A stretch of DNA of 64,000 nucleotides. It comes from Rhizobium leguminosarum (lineage in GTDB: Bacteria > Pseudomonadota > Alphaproteobacteria > Rhizobiales > Rhizobiaceae). Shown one piece after another: positions 8,150 through 17,330 of this stretch. Location of the stretch: assembly GCF_004123835.1 (NCBI RefSeq), contig NZ_MZMU01000003.1, positions 1,240,001 through 1,304,000 of the forward strand. Reading direction: 5' to 3'. The notes beneath the pieces are model-generated. The model had not been told where the DNA came from and ran no database searches. It saw only the letters and a list, made by a program, of their open reading frames with translations. Position numbers and translations under genes: made by a program. Numbering within the stretch: the first letter of the stretch is position 1; each line of letters opens with the position of its first letter.

Positions 8150-8177
8150 CATTACAGCGCATTCATTTGCCATTCAG
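8150..8177 (+). promoter_or_regulatory. Direct-repeat array upstream of feuN (candidate FeuP box)
   Basis: Three CATT-type units sit in tandem on one helical face: CATTACAG at 8150, CATTCA at 8160 and CATTCAG at 8171, spaced 10 and 11 bases apart. Tandem direct repeats with a helical-turn period are how PhoP/OmpR-type response regulators bind. The array lies 54 bases before feuN, so autoregulation by FeuP is an attractive inference. The GTGAG and TACAT that follow may be promoter elements, but no clear -10 is evident. Confidence 0.5.
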
Positions 8178-8230
8178 GTCGCGTGAGTACATATTCGGGG
8201 CAAGTTGGCATTACCTTGAAAGCATAACAC

Positions 8231-8479
8231 ATGGCCTTTCCTCTGAGCGTCGCAGCATTGGCCGCCGGACTGGTGGTATCGGCGCCCTCACCGGACGCCG
8301 CGGGCAGTTTTGTCGTGCGTATCGGAGGCGATTGCAGCGCCGCTGCAGCCCAGGTCGTCGAGCAGACGGGCGGCCAGCTCCTGTCCGTGCAACCGGTGGG
8401 CGATACCTGCATCATCACCGTTCTTGTGCAGGGAAATGGCCAGCGCCCACGCAAAGTCACGGTAAAGGTTCCGATGTAG
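8231..8479 (+). CDS. feuN: FeuN-like small periplasmic modulator of FeuPQ
   Basis: An 82-residue protein with an N-terminal hydrophobic signal (LSVAALAAGLVVSA) and a small mature domain holding two cysteines (Cys35 and Cys60) that could form a disulfide. It directly precedes feuP and feuQ, the position, size and export of FeuN known from Sinorhizobium meliloti, where it restrains signalling by the sensor kinase FeuQ from the periplasm. Recognition rests on context, length and export signal rather than on an alignment. The gap to feuP is 55 bases, so co-transcription is likely. Confidence 0.75.
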   Translation: MAFPLSVAALAAGLVVSAPSPDAAGSFVVRIGGDCSAAAAQVVEQTGGQLLSVQPVGDTCIITVLVQGNGQRPRKVTVKVPM

Positions 8480-8534
8480 GCGGAATCGGCTTATTCAGGA
8501 CATTGATCGATTTGAAGCGGACGAAGGCGGACCG

Positions 8535-9206
8535 ATGCGCATCCTGGTAGTCGAAGACGACGTTAATTTGAACCGGCAGCTGGCCGACACGCTGAAGGAG
8601 GCGGGCTATGTCGTCGACCAGGCGTTCGACGGCGAAGAAGGCCATTTCCTCGGCGACACCGAACCCTATGACGCCATCATCCTCGATATCGGCCTGCCGG
8701 AGATGGACGGGGTCACCGTTCTTGAAAAATGGCGCGGCGCCGGCCGCGGCGTGCCGGTGCTGATCCTGACGGCGCGCGACCGCTGGAGCGACAAGGTCGC
8801 CGGCATCGACGCCGGTGCCGACGACTACGTCACCAAGCCCTTCCATGTCGAGGAAGTGCTGGCCCGCATTCGGGCGCTGATCCGGCGTGCGGCCGGGCAT
8901 TCCTCATCCGAGATCATCTGCGGGCCGGTGCGGCTCGATACCAAGTCCTCGAAGGCGACGGTCAACGGCACGACGCTGAAGCTGACCTCGCACGAATATC
9001 GCCTGCTTTCCTATCTCATGCATCACATGGGCGAGGTCGTCTCGCGCACGGAACTGGTCGAGCATATGTACGACCAGGATTTCGACCGTGATTCCAACAC
9101 GATCGAGGTCTTCGTCGGCCGCCTGCGCAAGAAAATGGGGGTCGATCTGATCGAAACGGTGCGCGGTCTCGGTTACCGTATCCAAGCGCCGAAACATGCG
9201 AATTAA
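8535..9206 (+). CDS. feuP: FeuP response regulator (OmpR/PhoP family)
   Basis: A 223-residue regulator. The receiver domain has the acidic pocket EDD at residues 7-9, phospho-acceptor Asp51 (IILDIGLPEMDG) and the conserved Lys in VTKPF. A winged-helix DNA-binding domain follows (LTSHEYRLLSYLMHHMGEVV, then SNTIEVFVGRLRKKMG and TVRGLGYRI). In S. meliloti FeuP controls export of cyclic beta-glucan through ndvA and is needed for symbiosis; the name comes from an earlier link with iron uptake in R. leguminosarum. The reading frame overlaps feuQ by 11 bases, indicating translational coupling. Confidence 0.85.
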   Translation: MRILVVEDDVNLNRQLADTLKEAGYVVDQAFDGEEGHFLGDTEPYDAIILDIGLPEMDGVTVLEKWRGAGRGVPVLILTARDRWSDKVAGIDAGADDYVTKPFHVEEVLARIRALIRRAAGHSSSEIICGPVRLDTKSSKATVNGTTLKLTSHEYRLLSYLMHHMGEVVSRTELVEHMYDQDFDRDSNTIEVFVGRLRKKMGVDLIETVRGLGYRIQAPKHAN

Positions 9207-10599
9207 ATCACTCACCGCACGTGTTTTGCTGCTGACCACGGTCTGGTCGACGGTGGCGCTGGTGGTGATCGGCCTGCTGATCTCCACCCTCTACCGCAAG
9301 AGCGCCGAACGCGGTTTCCAGGATCTGTTGCGGGCGCAGCTCTATAATGTCATCAATTCGGTGACGATCGGCGATCAGGGCGCGCTCAGCGGCAGCCCGC
9401 AGCTCGGCGACCTGCGTTTTGCCCAGCCGAAGACTGGCTGGTACTGGGTGGTGGAGCCGCTCGGCACCTATACGACGGCACCGCTGGTGTCGCCTTCGCT
9501 AGGCTCGGCGCTCATTCCGGTTCCCTCCGTCGTCGAGGCGCCCTTCGACAAGAATTACGAGCGCTATTACCAGGTGACGGATGCTTCCGGGAACCGCGTG
9601 CAGGTGGCCGAGACCGAAGTGGTGCTCGATACCGACGGGCGTGCAGCGCGTGTCCGCGTCACCGGCAATGTCGATGTCGTCGAGGACGACGTGCGCACCT
9701 TCTCCCACAGCCTCTATCTGGCGCTTGCCGGTTTCGGCGTCGGCAGCCTGATCGTCAACGCGCTGGCGATTCTCTACGGCCTGAAGCCGCTCGACAAGGC
9801 ACGCGCCGCGCTGGAGCGCATCCGCGCCGGCGAGAGCGAACAGCTGAAAGGCGACTTCCCGCGCGAAATCCTGCCGCTCGCCAACGAGGTGAACGCGCTG
9901 ATCGACAGCAATCGCCGTATCGTTGAGCGGGCCCGCATGCAGGTCGGCAATCTCGCGCATTCGCTGAAGACGCCGATCGCCGTGCTCCTGAACGAGGCGC
10001 GTGTCCTGGAAAAATCCCATGGCGAGCTGGTGCGCAGCCAGGCGGAATCGATGCAGGGGCAGGTGCAGTCCTATCTCAATCGGGCGCGCATCGCCGCGCA
10101 GCGCGAATCCGTGCTCGCCCGCACGGATGCCGAGCCGGCGCTTGAACGGCTGGTGCGCGTCATGCGCCGGCTGAACGTCGATACCGAATTCGATCTCGTC
10201 GTTTCGCCGCCGCATCTGGCCGTTGCCATGGAGCAGCAGGATCTCGAGGAGACCGTCGGCAATCTCCTGGAAAATGCGGCGCGTTTTGCCAAGAGCAGGG
10301 TGCGGCTTTCGGCCGTCGAGGCCGGCGAGGATGTGAAGGGGGTGGAGGCGAGCGCGCGCCGCCACTGGGTGGAGCTCGCCGTCGAGGATGACGGGCCGGG
10401 CCTGGAGCCGGACCAGATCCGCGAGGCGCTGAAGCGCGGCCGCAGGCTCGACGAAAGCAAACCCGGAACCGGGCTCGGCCTTTCGATCGTCACCGAGATT
10501 TCCAACGAGTACCAGGGACGGCTCGAGCTTTCCCGCGGTGAATGGGGCGGGCTGAAGGCCAAGCTTATCCTGCCCGGCGTCACAAAGGATGTTGCATGA
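9196..10599 (+). CDS. feuQ: FeuQ sensor histidine kinase
   Basis: A 467-residue membrane kinase. Transmembrane segments lie at about residues 11-33 and 176-197 and enclose a periplasmic sensor of about 140 residues. A linker leads to the dimerisation domain with phospho-acceptor His255 (NLAHSLKTPIAVLL), then the ATPase domain with an N box (LLENAARFAKSRV), DDGPGLEPDQI and GTGLGLSIV. It is the partner of FeuP, and its periplasmic part is where FeuN would act. The start overlaps the feuP end. Confidence 0.85.
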   Translation: MRIKSLTARVLLLTTVWSTVALVVIGLLISTLYRKSAERGFQDLLRAQLYNVINSVTIGDQGALSGSPQLGDLRFAQPKTGWYWVVEPLGTYTTAPLVSPSLGSALIPVPSVVEAPFDKNYERYYQVTDASGNRVQVAETEVVLDTDGRAARVRVTGNVDVVEDDVRTFSHSLYLALAGFGVGSLIVNALAILYGLKPLDKARAALERIRAGESEQLKGDFPREILPLANEVNALIDSNRRIVERARMQVGNLAHSLKTPIAVLLNEARVLEKSHGELVRSQAESMQGQVQSYLNRARIAAQRESVLARTDAEPALERLVRVMRRLNVDTEFDLVVSPPHLAVAMEQQDLEETVGNLLENAARFAKSRVRLSAVEAGEDVKGVEASARRHWVELAVEDDGPGLEPDQIREALKRGRRLDESKPGTGLGLSIVTEISNEYQGRLELSRGEWGGLKAKLILPGVTKDVA

Positions 10600-10717
10600 G
10601 CAACTGCTTGATGTCACAAAGATACTGGCAAATGTATAGCATGCTTTGCCTTAATGCTGACACGGGGACGCTGCACTTCGATCGGCTGAAATTGACCCCT
10701 GATCGTGGTTCGACGCA

Positions 10718-11140
10718 ATGATTTTACGCTCGCAAGGCATGATCGCTTCCGCTCTTCTCGTCGCCGTCGCGCTGTCCGGCTGCACGACGACGAAGAGTGC
10801 CGCTTCGCGCGGCATTTTTTCGAGCAAGCCCTCGGCATCGGCCGCCTTCATCACCGCGCTGCAGGGCGGCATCGTCGGCCGCAGCGGCGTGAGCTTGACC
10901 GACAGCGACAAGCAGCGGGCGCTCGAGGCGGAATATCGGGCGCTGGAAGGGGCGGCCGTCGGCCAGCCGGTGCTCTGGACCGGCAAGGACGTCACCGGCA
11001 AGGTGGTCGCAGCTGCACCCTATCAGGTCGGCTCGCAGAACTGCCGGCAATATACCCACACGCTGACCGTCGACGGCAAGGACACGGTGGCGCGGGGCGC
11101 TGCCTGCCGCAACGACGACGGCAGCTGGTCGCCGCTCTGA
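10718..11140 (+). CDS. 17-kDa surface antigen-like lipoprotein
   Basis: A 140-residue predicted lipoprotein: signal peptide with lipobox LSGC (Cys22), then a Ser/Lys-rich spacer and a compact C-terminal domain. The end, with CRQYTHTLTVDGKD, then GAACRNDDGSW, matches the RT0821/Lpp0805 group related to the rickettsial 17-kDa antigen, an outer-membrane-associated family of unknown biochemical role. It follows feuQ by 118 bases on the same strand, and envelope location would suit the feu regulon. Co-transcription is not shown. Confidence 0.75.
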   Translation: MILRSQGMIASALLVAVALSGCTTTKSAASRGIFSSKPSASAAFITALQGGIVGRSGVSLTDSDKQRALEAEYRALEGAAVGQPVLWTGKDVTGKVVAAAPYQVGSQNCRQYTHTLTVDGKDTVARGAACRNDDGSWSPL

Positions 11141-11151
11141 ATTGCGGCCAA

Positions 11152-11255
11152 TAGAGCGACGCGCGTCCGACAGGACGCGCTAAGGACGCTCTATCACTTT
11201 AAATGGCGCATAATCCTTTCCGAAAATCGATTCCGATTCTCGGGGTTATGCGCTA
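11152..11255. repeat. Rhizobial mosaic intergenic repeat, second type
   Basis: Three nested dyads are visible: TAGAGCG (11152-11158) with CGCTCTA (11187-11193), GCGCGTCC-GACA-GGACGCGC (11161-11180), and GCGCATAA (11206-11213) with TTATGCGC (11246-11253) around an AT-rich core. The wording is typical of a repeat seen in many rhizobial spacers. It separates the lipoprotein gene from cycH, and its first hairpin could act as a terminator. Confidence 0.7.
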
Positions 11256-11323
11256 GCCTCAAATCTTCGTCATTCCGGCTTTGGCAGTTGGAATGAAGAC
11301 GCGCTTCACGTATTTGGGCCGGT

Positions 11324-12478
11324 ATGCTGTTTTGGATTCTCGTTGCCGTTCTGACGGCAGTCGTCGCCGTTATCCTGCTCTACCCCCTTCTGCGCGGAGC
11401 GAAGGCGGCGGAAAATATCCGCGCCGGCGAGGCGGCGGTCTATCGCGACCAGTTGCGCGAACTCGACCGCGATCTCAATGGGGGGCTGATCACCCCGGAG
11501 GAGGCCGATTACGCCAGGGCAGAAATCGGCCGGCGGCTGATCGCCGTCTCTGCCGACGAGCCGGCTGAGACGGCGAAACCCGCACGGCATCACCGTTTCA
11601 CCGAAGCCTTCGTCCTCCTGCTCCTGCCGGTTCTCGGGCTCTGTCTTTATTTGACGACGGGCAGGCCGGACCTGCCCTCGCAGCCGCTGGAAGCGCGGCT
11701 GGAAAACCCCGGCAACGACGTGGCGGTGCTGATCACCAAGGCGGAACGGCACCTGGCTGAGAAACCCGATGACGGCAAGGGCTGGGACGTGCTGGCGCCG
11801 ATCTATTTCCGCACGATGCGCGTCAACGATGCGCAACTGGCTTATCGCAATGCCATCCGGCTTCTCGGCCCGAGCCCAGTCCGGCTCGACGGACTTGCCG
11901 AAACGCTGATGGCGGTCTCGGACGGCGTGGTGACGGAGGAGGCGCGGCAAGTGCTGGAACAATCGCTGACGCTCGAACCTGACAATCCGCGTGCCCGCTT
12001 CTACATCGCTCTCAGCATGGAGCAGGCGGGACGGCCAAATGAGGCGCGCCAGGCCTTCGAGGCGCTGGCAAAACAATCGCCCGCCGATGCGCCCTGGCTG
12101 CCGTTGGTCAACGAGCATATCGCCATGAACGGCGGCGCGAAGGCAGGCGCCGATCCGGCTGCCCCGGGCGCCGGTTCGGCTGGCCCCGGCCCCACGCAGC
12201 AAGATGTGGCGGCGGCGGAGAATATGAGCGCCGGCGACCGGCAGCAGATGATCCGCGGCATGGTCGAAAGCCTCGACGCCAAGCTCAGCGAGGATCCGAA
12301 CAATTTCGAGGGATGGATGCGGCTCGTCCGCTCTTACGCCGTATTGAACGATAAGGATCGCGCCGCCGGCGCCCTGAAGCGCGGGCTTGCGGCCTTTCCG
12401 CCGCCCGGCGAACAGGGCAGGCAATTGCTGGCGCTTGCCAGGGAACTCGGCATAGCCACGGAGGGAGCGACGCAATGA
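11324..12478 (+). CDS. cycH: CycH/CcmI cytochrome c biogenesis protein
   Basis: A 384-residue membrane-anchored TPR protein, first gene of the cycHJKL operon. Two membrane segments (about residues 2-23 and 96-116) flank a short cytoplasmic loop rich in acidic residues and arginine. The large periplasmic part holds tetratricopeptide-like repeats ([19 protein letters not shown], then [14 protein letters not shown]). CcmI/CycH captures apocytochrome c and presents it to the heme ligase CcmF-CcmH. In rhizobia the operon is needed for symbiotic respiration and nitrogen fixation. The stop overlaps the cycJ start (ATGA), implying coupled translation. Confidence 0.9.
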   Translation: MLFWILVAVLTAVVAVILLYPLLRGAKAAENIRAGEAAVYRDQLRELDRDLNGGLITPEEADYARAEIGRRLIAVSADEPAETAKPARHHRFTEAFVLLLLPVLGLCLYLTTGRPDLPSQPLEARLENPGNDVAVLITKAERHLAEKPDDGKGWDVLAPIYFRTMRVNDAQLAYRNAIRLLGPSPVRLDGLAETLMAVSDGVVTEEARQVLEQSLTLEPDNPRARFYIALSMEQAGRPNEARQAFEALAKQSPADAPWLPLVNEHIAMNGGAKAGADPAAPGAGSAGPGPTQQDVAAAENMSAGDRQQMIRGMVESLDAKLSEDPNNFEGWMRLVRSYAVLNDKDRAAGALKRGLAAFPPPGEQGRQLLALARELGIATEGATQ

Positions 12479-13032
12479 CGCGCAAGCAGAAGCGCCTCGC
12501 GGTGATTGCGGGCGGCATGGGCTTCATCCTCACCGCAGTGCTGTTGGTCATGTTCGCCTTCAGCCAGTCGGTCGCCTATTTCTACATGCCGGCCGATCTC
12601 GCCAAGACGCCGGTGGCGCCGGAAACCCGCATCCGCCTCGGCGGCCTGGTCGGCGAGGGCAGTGTCGTGCGCGGCACCGGCTCGACGGTTGAATTTGCCG
12701 TCACCGACGGCAGCACCAATGCCGTGAAGGTCAAATACACCGGTATTCTCCCCGATCTCTTCCGCGAGGGACAGGGCGTCGTCACCGAAGGCATGTTTGC
12801 CGCCGGGACGAACGTCTTCGTCGCCGACACCGTGCTTGCCAAGCATGACGAGACCTATATGCCGAAGGACGTGGCCGACAGGCTGAAATCCCAGGGGTTG
12901 TGGAAGGAAGGCCAAGGCCAGAAAGCTCAGGGCCAGAAAGCTCAGGGCCAGAAAGCTCAGGGCCAGGAAGCTCAGGGCCAGGAAAACCCTGGGAAACAAG
13001 CGCAGGGGCAGGAAGTGAAGGCGACGCAATGA
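12475..13032 (+). CDS. cycJ: CycJ/CcmE heme chaperone
   Basis: A 185-residue heme chaperone with one N-terminal membrane anchor ([19 protein letters not shown]) and a periplasmic beta-barrel. The heme-linking His124 is in the HxxxY motif ([10 protein letters not shown]). CcmE carries heme covalently to CcmF for ligation to apocytochrome c. After the barrel the protein has an unusual Gln/Gly-rich tail of pentapeptide repeats (GQKAQ type) encoded by a 15-base tandem repeat. It overlaps cycH upstream and cycK downstream by ATGA junctions. Confidence 0.9.
   Translation: MTRKQKRLAVIAGGMGFILTAVLLVMFAFSQSVAYFYMPADLAKTPVAPETRIRLGGLVGEGSVVRGTGSTVEFAVTDGSTNAVKVKYTGILPDLFREGQGVVTEGMFAAGTNVFVADTVLAKHDETYMPKDVADRLKSQGLWKEGQGQKAQGQKAQGQKAQGQEAQGQENPGKQAQGQEVKATQ
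12916..12985 (+). repeat. 15-bp coding minisatellite in cycJ
   Basis: The unit GGCCAGAAAGCTCAG occurs four times head to tail (12916-12975, the fourth copy with one A-to-G change) plus a partial fifth. It encodes Gly-Gln-Lys-Ala-Gln repeats at the CycJ C-terminus. Because 15 is a multiple of three, copy-number changes would alter tail length without breaking the frame. Confidence 0.85.
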
Positions 13033-15017
13033 TCATCGAGATCGGCCATTACGCGCTAGTGCTGGCGCTGGCAACGGCGCTCATCCTCTCCATCGTGCCG
13101 GTGATCGGAGCCCGTCGTCACGACCGGGCGATGATGGATGTGGCGACGATCGGCTCGCTGGCGATGTTTGCGCTCGTGGCCTTCTCCTTCGGCGTGCTGA
13201 CCTATACCCATGTCGTCTCGGATTTCTCGGTCGAGAATGTCTGGGAGAATTCGCATTCGCTGGTGCCGCTGCTCTACAAATATTCCGGCGTCTGGGGCAA
13301 TCACGAGGGATCGATGATGCTCTGGCTGTTGATCTTGACGCTGTTCAGCGCGCTGGTCGCCGTCTTCGGCCGCAATCTGCCGGAGACGCTGAAGGCCAAC
13401 GTATTGGCCGTGCAGGCCTGGATTTCGGTCGCCTTCACGCTGTTCATTCTTTTGACCTCCAATCCCTTCCTCCGGCTCGATCCGGCGCCGGCCGAGGGCC
13501 GCGATCTCAATCCGGTGCTTCAGGATGTCGGTCTCGCGATCCACCCGCCGCTGCTCTATCTCGGTTATGTCGGCTTCTCCGTCTGCTTCTCCTTTGCGGT
13601 CGCGGCCCTGCTGGAAGGGCGCATCGACGCCGCCTGGGCGCGCTGGGTGCGGCCCTGGACGCTGGCGGCCTGGACCTTTCTGACACTCGGCATCGCCATG
13701 GGCTCCTACTGGGCCTATTACGAGCTCGGCTGGGGCGGCTGGTGGTTCTGGGACCCGGTGGAAAACGCCTCCTTCATGCCGTGGCTCGCCGGCACCGCAC
13801 TGCTGCATTCGGCGCTCGTCATGGAAAAGCGCGAGGCGCTGAAGATCTGGACGGTGCTGCTGGCGATCCTCACCTTTTCGCTGTCGCTGATGGGCACCTT
13901 CCTGGTGCGCTCCGGCGTGCTGACCTCGGTGCATGCCTTTGCCAGCGATCCCTCCCGCGGCGTCTTCATTCTCTGCATCCTGCTGATCTTCATCGGCGGC
14001 GCGCTGTCGCTCTTCGCCTTCCGCGCGCCGAAGCTGTCGGCCGGCGGGCTGTTTGCGCCGATTTCGCGCGAGGGCGCGCTCGTCGTCAACAATCTGATCC
14101 TGACCGTCGCCTGCGGCACGGTGCTCACAGGCACGCTCTATCCGCTGCTGCTGGAAACGCTGACCGGCGACAAGATTTCCGTCGGAGCGCCCTTCTTCAA
14201 CCTGACCTTCGGCCTGCTGATGGCGCCGCTGGTCGTCATCGTGCCCTTCGGGCCGATGCTTGCCTGGAAGCGCGGCGATCTGCTTGGCGCCCTGCAGCGG
14301 CTGTATGTCGTCGCAGGTCTCGCCTTCCTTGCCGCGGTGGTCTTCTTCTATATCGAACATGGCGGGCCGGTGCTTTCGGTGCTCGGCCTCGCTGCCGGGC
14401 TGTTCCTGATCCTCGGTGCGGTAGCCGATCTCTGGTACCGCGCCGGCATCGGCAAGGTCGCAGGCCGTCTCGCCTGGCGCCGGCTTTCCGGCCTGCCGCG
14501 TTCGGCCTTTGGCACGGCCCTTGCCCATGCCGGGCTCGGCGTCACCGTGCTCGGCATCGTCGCGGTGACGACGTTCGAGAGCGAGTATGTCATCGAGATG
14601 AAGCCCGGTGAGGTGACCGAGGCCGGCGGTTACAATCTGCATTTCGACGGCATGCAGCCGGGGACCGGGCCGAACTATACCGAGGACCGCGGCCACTTCA
14701 CCGTCCGGCGCGCCGGTGTCGCGGTTGCCGATACCTGGTCGGCCAAGCGCCTCTACACCGCCCGCCAGATGCCGACGACGGAGGCGGGCATCCTGACCTT
14801 CGGGCTCAGCCAGCTCTATGTCTCCCTGGGTGACGCCACCAAGGACGGTGGTATCGTCGTGCGTATCTGGTGGAAGCCGTTCATTCTCTGCATCTGGGGC
14901 GGAGCGGTGTTCATGGCATTCGGCGGCCTCGTCTCGCTCAGCGACCGGCGCCTGCGTGTCGGCGCCCCGCGCCGCAAGGCGAAGCCGGCAGCTCCTGCAA
15001 TGGAGCCGGCGGAATGA
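13029..15017 (+). CDS. cycK: CycK/CcmF heme lyase subunit
   Basis: A 662-residue polytopic membrane protein, the heme ligase core of system I cytochrome c maturation. The Trp-rich heme-handling motif [19 protein letters not shown] is present, together with many transmembrane helices and a C-terminal periplasmic region. The start at 13029 overlaps the cycJ stop (ATGA) and gives the family's normal length. It works with CycH and CycL to attach heme to CxxCH sites of c-type cytochromes, including the high-affinity oxidase used in bacteroids. Confidence 0.95.
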   Translation: MIIEIGHYALVLALATALILSIVPVIGARRHDRAMMDVATIGSLAMFALVAFSFGVLTYTHVVSDFSVENVWENSHSLVPLLYKYSGVWGNHEGSMMLWLLILTLFSALVAVFGRNLPETLKANVLAVQAWISVAFTLFILLTSNPFLRLDPAPAEGRDLNPVLQDVGLAIHPPLLYLGYVGFSVCFSFAVAALLEGRIDAAWARWVRPWTLAAWTFLTLGIAMGSYWAYYELGWGGWWFWDPVENASFMPWLAGTALLHSALVMEKREALKIWTVLLAILTFSLSLMGTFLVRSGVLTSVHAFASDPSRGVFILCILLIFIGGALSLFAFRAPKLSAGGLFAPISREGALVVNNLILTVACGTVLTGTLYPLLLETLTGDKISVGAPFFNLTFGLLMAPLVVIVPFGPMLAWKRGDLLGALQRLYVVAGLAFLAAVVFFYIEHGGPVLSVLGLAAGLFLILGAVADLWYRAGIGKVAGRLAWRRLSGLPRSAFGTALAHAGLGVTVLGIVAVTTFESEYVIEMKPGEVTEAGGYNLHFDGMQPGTGPNYTEDRGHFTVRRAGVAVADTWSAKRLYTARQMPTTEAGILTFGLSQLYVSLGDATKDGGIVVRIWWKPFILCIWGGAVFMAFGGLVSLSDRRLRVGAPRRKAKPAAPAMEPAE

Positions 15018-15469
15018 TGCGGCGTCTCTTCCTGGCTTTCGCTATGCTGCTGATGGCGGCCCCCGCCTTTGCCGTCAATCCTGACGAGGTGCTGGCCGAT
15101 CCGGCGCTCGAAGCGCGCGCCCGCGCCCTTTCGGCGGAATTGCGCTGCATGGTCTGCCAGAACCAGTCGATCGACGATTCCAATGCTGATCTGGCCAAGG
15201 ATCTGCGCCTGCTGGTGCGCGAGCGCATCAGCGATGGCGACAGCGACGAGGCGGTGCTGAACTATATCGTCTCGCGCTACGGCGAGTTCGTGCTGTTGAA
15301 GCCGCGTGTCAGCATGAAGACGGTGTTGCTCTGGGGTGCGCCGGTGCTTCTGGTGCTGGCCGGCGGGCTATCACTGCTGGTCTTTGCGCGCAAGAGAGCA
15401 GGCAAGCCGACCGGCAGCAAGCTGACGGCCGATGAACAGGCGAAGCTGAGCGAGCTCCTGAAGAAGTAG
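15014..15469 (+). CDS. cycL: CycL/CcmH thiol-disulfide protein
   Basis: A 151-residue protein with a signal peptide ([16 protein letters not shown]), the redox motif [14 protein letters not shown], and one C-terminal membrane helix ([21 protein letters not shown]). CcmH keeps the apocytochrome heme-binding cysteines reduced in the periplasm. Two adjacent ATG codons exist; the first, overlapping the cycK stop, is taken. It is the last gene of the operon, with 199 bases to degP. Confidence 0.92.
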   Translation: MMRRLFLAFAMLLMAAPAFAVNPDEVLADPALEARARALSAELRCMVCQNQSIDDSNADLAKDLRLLVRERISDGDSDEAVLNYIVSRYGEFVLLKPRVSMKTVLLWGAPVLLVLAGGLSLLVFARKRAGKPTGSKLTADEQAKLSELLKK

Positions 15470-15668
15470 CCGATCGGGCTGAGCCAGTTGCCGCATCCAG
15501 GCCGCCTGAGAAGACAGCGGCGCGTTCTGCCAAAAGCAAACCTTGCAAACATTACCAACTTTTCATTGGCCGGACAGTTCGCAGTAAGGTGCGGCGTCCT
15601 ATATCTCTATTCATCGACTGATCCGGCGCCGCCGGTCTGAAGATTTAAGAACAAGAGAAGGTGCTCCA

Positions 15669-17255
15669 ATGCTCAAGAATTTCAACGGACGTCCGTCCCT
15701 CGCCACTGTGCTCAAGGCTTCTACCGTCGCCGGTATCGCAGCCGCTGTGCTTGCAACCGGCGTTCCGCTCGAAATCACCCGGTCTTATGCCGAAGCTGTC
15801 AAGGTTCAGGCGCCTGCCGTTCCGAGCTTCGCCAACGTCGTCGACGCCGTTTCACCGGCTGTCGTTTCCGTCCGGGTCGAAAACCGCGTCAATCCCGTCT
15901 CCGACAACAACAATGACGGCTTCTCCTTCGATTTCAACGGCCGCGGCTTCGACGACCTTCCCGACGATCATCCGCTGAAGCGGTTCTTCAAGCAGTTCGG
16001 CCAGGATCCGAATGATCAGCAGGGCCATTCCAGGCGCTTCGGCCAGAACGGCCCGAATGGTGGTCCGGGCGGCAAGGGTCGCCTCCGCCCCGTCGCCCAG
16101 GGCTCCGGCTTCTTCATCTCCGAGGACGGCTATATCGTCACCAACAACCACGTCGTTTCTGATGGCCAGGCCTTCGTCGCTGTCACGAATGACGGCACCG
16201 AGCTCGATGCCAAGCTGATCGGCAAGGATCCGCGCACCGACCTCGCCGTGCTGAAGGTCGACGGCAAGGGCAAGAAGTTCACCTACGTCAACTGGGCAGA
16301 CGACAACAACGTCCGCGTCGGCGACTGGGTCGTTGCCGTCGGCAACCCCTTCGGCCTCGGTGGCACGGTCACAGCCGGCATCGTCTCGGCTCGCGGCCGC
16401 GATATCGGCTCCGGTCCTTATGACGATTACCTGCAGGTGGATGCCGCGGTGAACCGCGGCAATTCCGGCGGCCCGACCTTCAATCTCAGCGGCGAAGTCG
16501 TCGGCATCAACACCGCGATCTTCTCGCCGTCGGGCGGCAGCGTCGGCATCGCCTTCGCCATTCCCGCCTCGACCGCCAAGGATGTCGTCGCCGATCTGAT
16601 GAAGGACGGCCAGGTCTCGCGCGGCTGGCTGGGTGTCCAGATCCAGCCGGTGACCAAGGATATCGCCGAATCCATCGGTCTCTCCGAGCCGAGCGGCGCC
16701 CTTGTCGTCGCCCCGCAGGCCGGATCGCCGGGTGACAAGGCCGGCATGAAGGCCGGCGACGTCGTCACCGCGCTGAACGGTGAGACGATCAAGGATGCGC
16801 GTGATCTCAGCCGCCGCATCGGCGCGATGCAGCCGGGCAGCAAGGTCGAGCTTTCGGTTTGGCGCGCCGGCAAGGCCCAGCCTCTCACCGTCGAACTCGG
16901 CACGCTGCCGATCGACCAGAAGGATGCGTCCGCCGATGACAGCAATCAGCCACAGCAGCCTGAGGCACCGGCGTCCGAGAAGGCGCTTGCCGATCTCGGC
17001 TTGACGGTCGGCCCTTCCGATGACGGCAAGGGCCTGGCAATCACCGGCATCGACCCGGACTCCGACGCTGCCGACAAGGGCATCAAGGAAGGCGAAAAGA
17101 TCACTTCGGTCAACAACCAGGAGGTCGCCAGCCCTGACGATGTCGTCAAGGTGCTGAACCAGGCCAAGAAGGACGGCCGCACCCGCGCGCTCTTCCAGAT
17201 CCAGTCCAATGAAGGAAGCCGTTTCGTAGCGCTTCCGATCAACGGCCAGGGCTGA
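15669..17255 (+). CDS. degP: DegP/HtrA periplasmic serine protease
   Basis: A 528-residue Do-family protease/chaperone. An N-terminal signal-like segment precedes a trypsin-like domain with His161 (TNNHVVSDGQ), Asp191 (RTDLAVLKV) and Ser266 (RGNSGGPTF), then two PDZ domains (about 300-390 and 430-525). The loop before the protease core is Asp/Asn- and Gly-rich, as in rhizobial DegP. It degrades or refolds damaged envelope proteins. The start follows AAGAGAAGG. Downstream, after a hairpin, comes a two-component pair. Confidence 0.93.
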   Translation: MLKNFNGRPSLATVLKASTVAGIAAAVLATGVPLEITRSYAEAVKVQAPAVPSFANVVDAVSPAVVSVRVENRVNPVSDNNNDGFSFDFNGRGFDDLPDDHPLKRFFKQFGQDPNDQQGHSRRFGQNGPNGGPGGKGRLRPVAQGSGFFISEDGYIVTNNHVVSDGQAFVAVTNDGTELDAKLIGKDPRTDLAVLKVDGKGKKFTYVNWADDNNVRVGDWVVAVGNPFGLGGTVTAGIVSARGRDIGSGPYDDYLQVDAAVNRGNSGGPTFNLSGEVVGINTAIFSPSGGSVGIAFAIPASTAKDVVADLMKDGQVSRGWLGVQIQPVTKDIAESIGLSEPSGALVVAPQAGSPGDKAGMKAGDVVTALNGETIKDARDLSRRIGAMQPGSKVELSVWRAGKAQPLTVELGTLPIDQKDASADDSNQPQQPEAPASEKALADLGLTVGPSDDGKGLAITGIDPDSDAADKGIKEGEKITSVNNQEVASPDDVVKVLNQAKKDGRTRALFQIQSNEGSRFVALPINGQG

Positions 17256-17270
17256 TCCTCAAGACAACTG

Positions 17271-17307
17271 GAGCCGCGCGGACGAAACTCCGTGCGGCTC
17301 TATTCTT
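17271..17307 (+). terminator. Hairpin between degP and the response regulator gene
   Basis: GAGCCGCGCGG (17271-17281) pairs with CCGTGCGGCTC (17290-17300), with one G-T pair and an 8-base loop, followed by TATTCTT. It is a plausible intrinsic terminator or attenuator of degP. The response regulator starts only 24 bases later, so some read-through is likely. Confidence 0.6.
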
Positions 17308-17330
17308 CTGACCTTTGAAGGATGATCGCC

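Noticed and set aside
12334..13029. Minus-strand ORF with repeated FLALS residues
   Set aside because: The repeat is the antisense reading of the cycJ 15-base minisatellite and the frame has no other support.
13056..14696. Long minus-strand open frame of 546 codons opposite cycK
   Set aside because: Arg/His/Gln/Asp-rich composition is the usual antisense shadow of a GC-rich membrane-protein gene; cycK on the other strand has all CcmF motifs.
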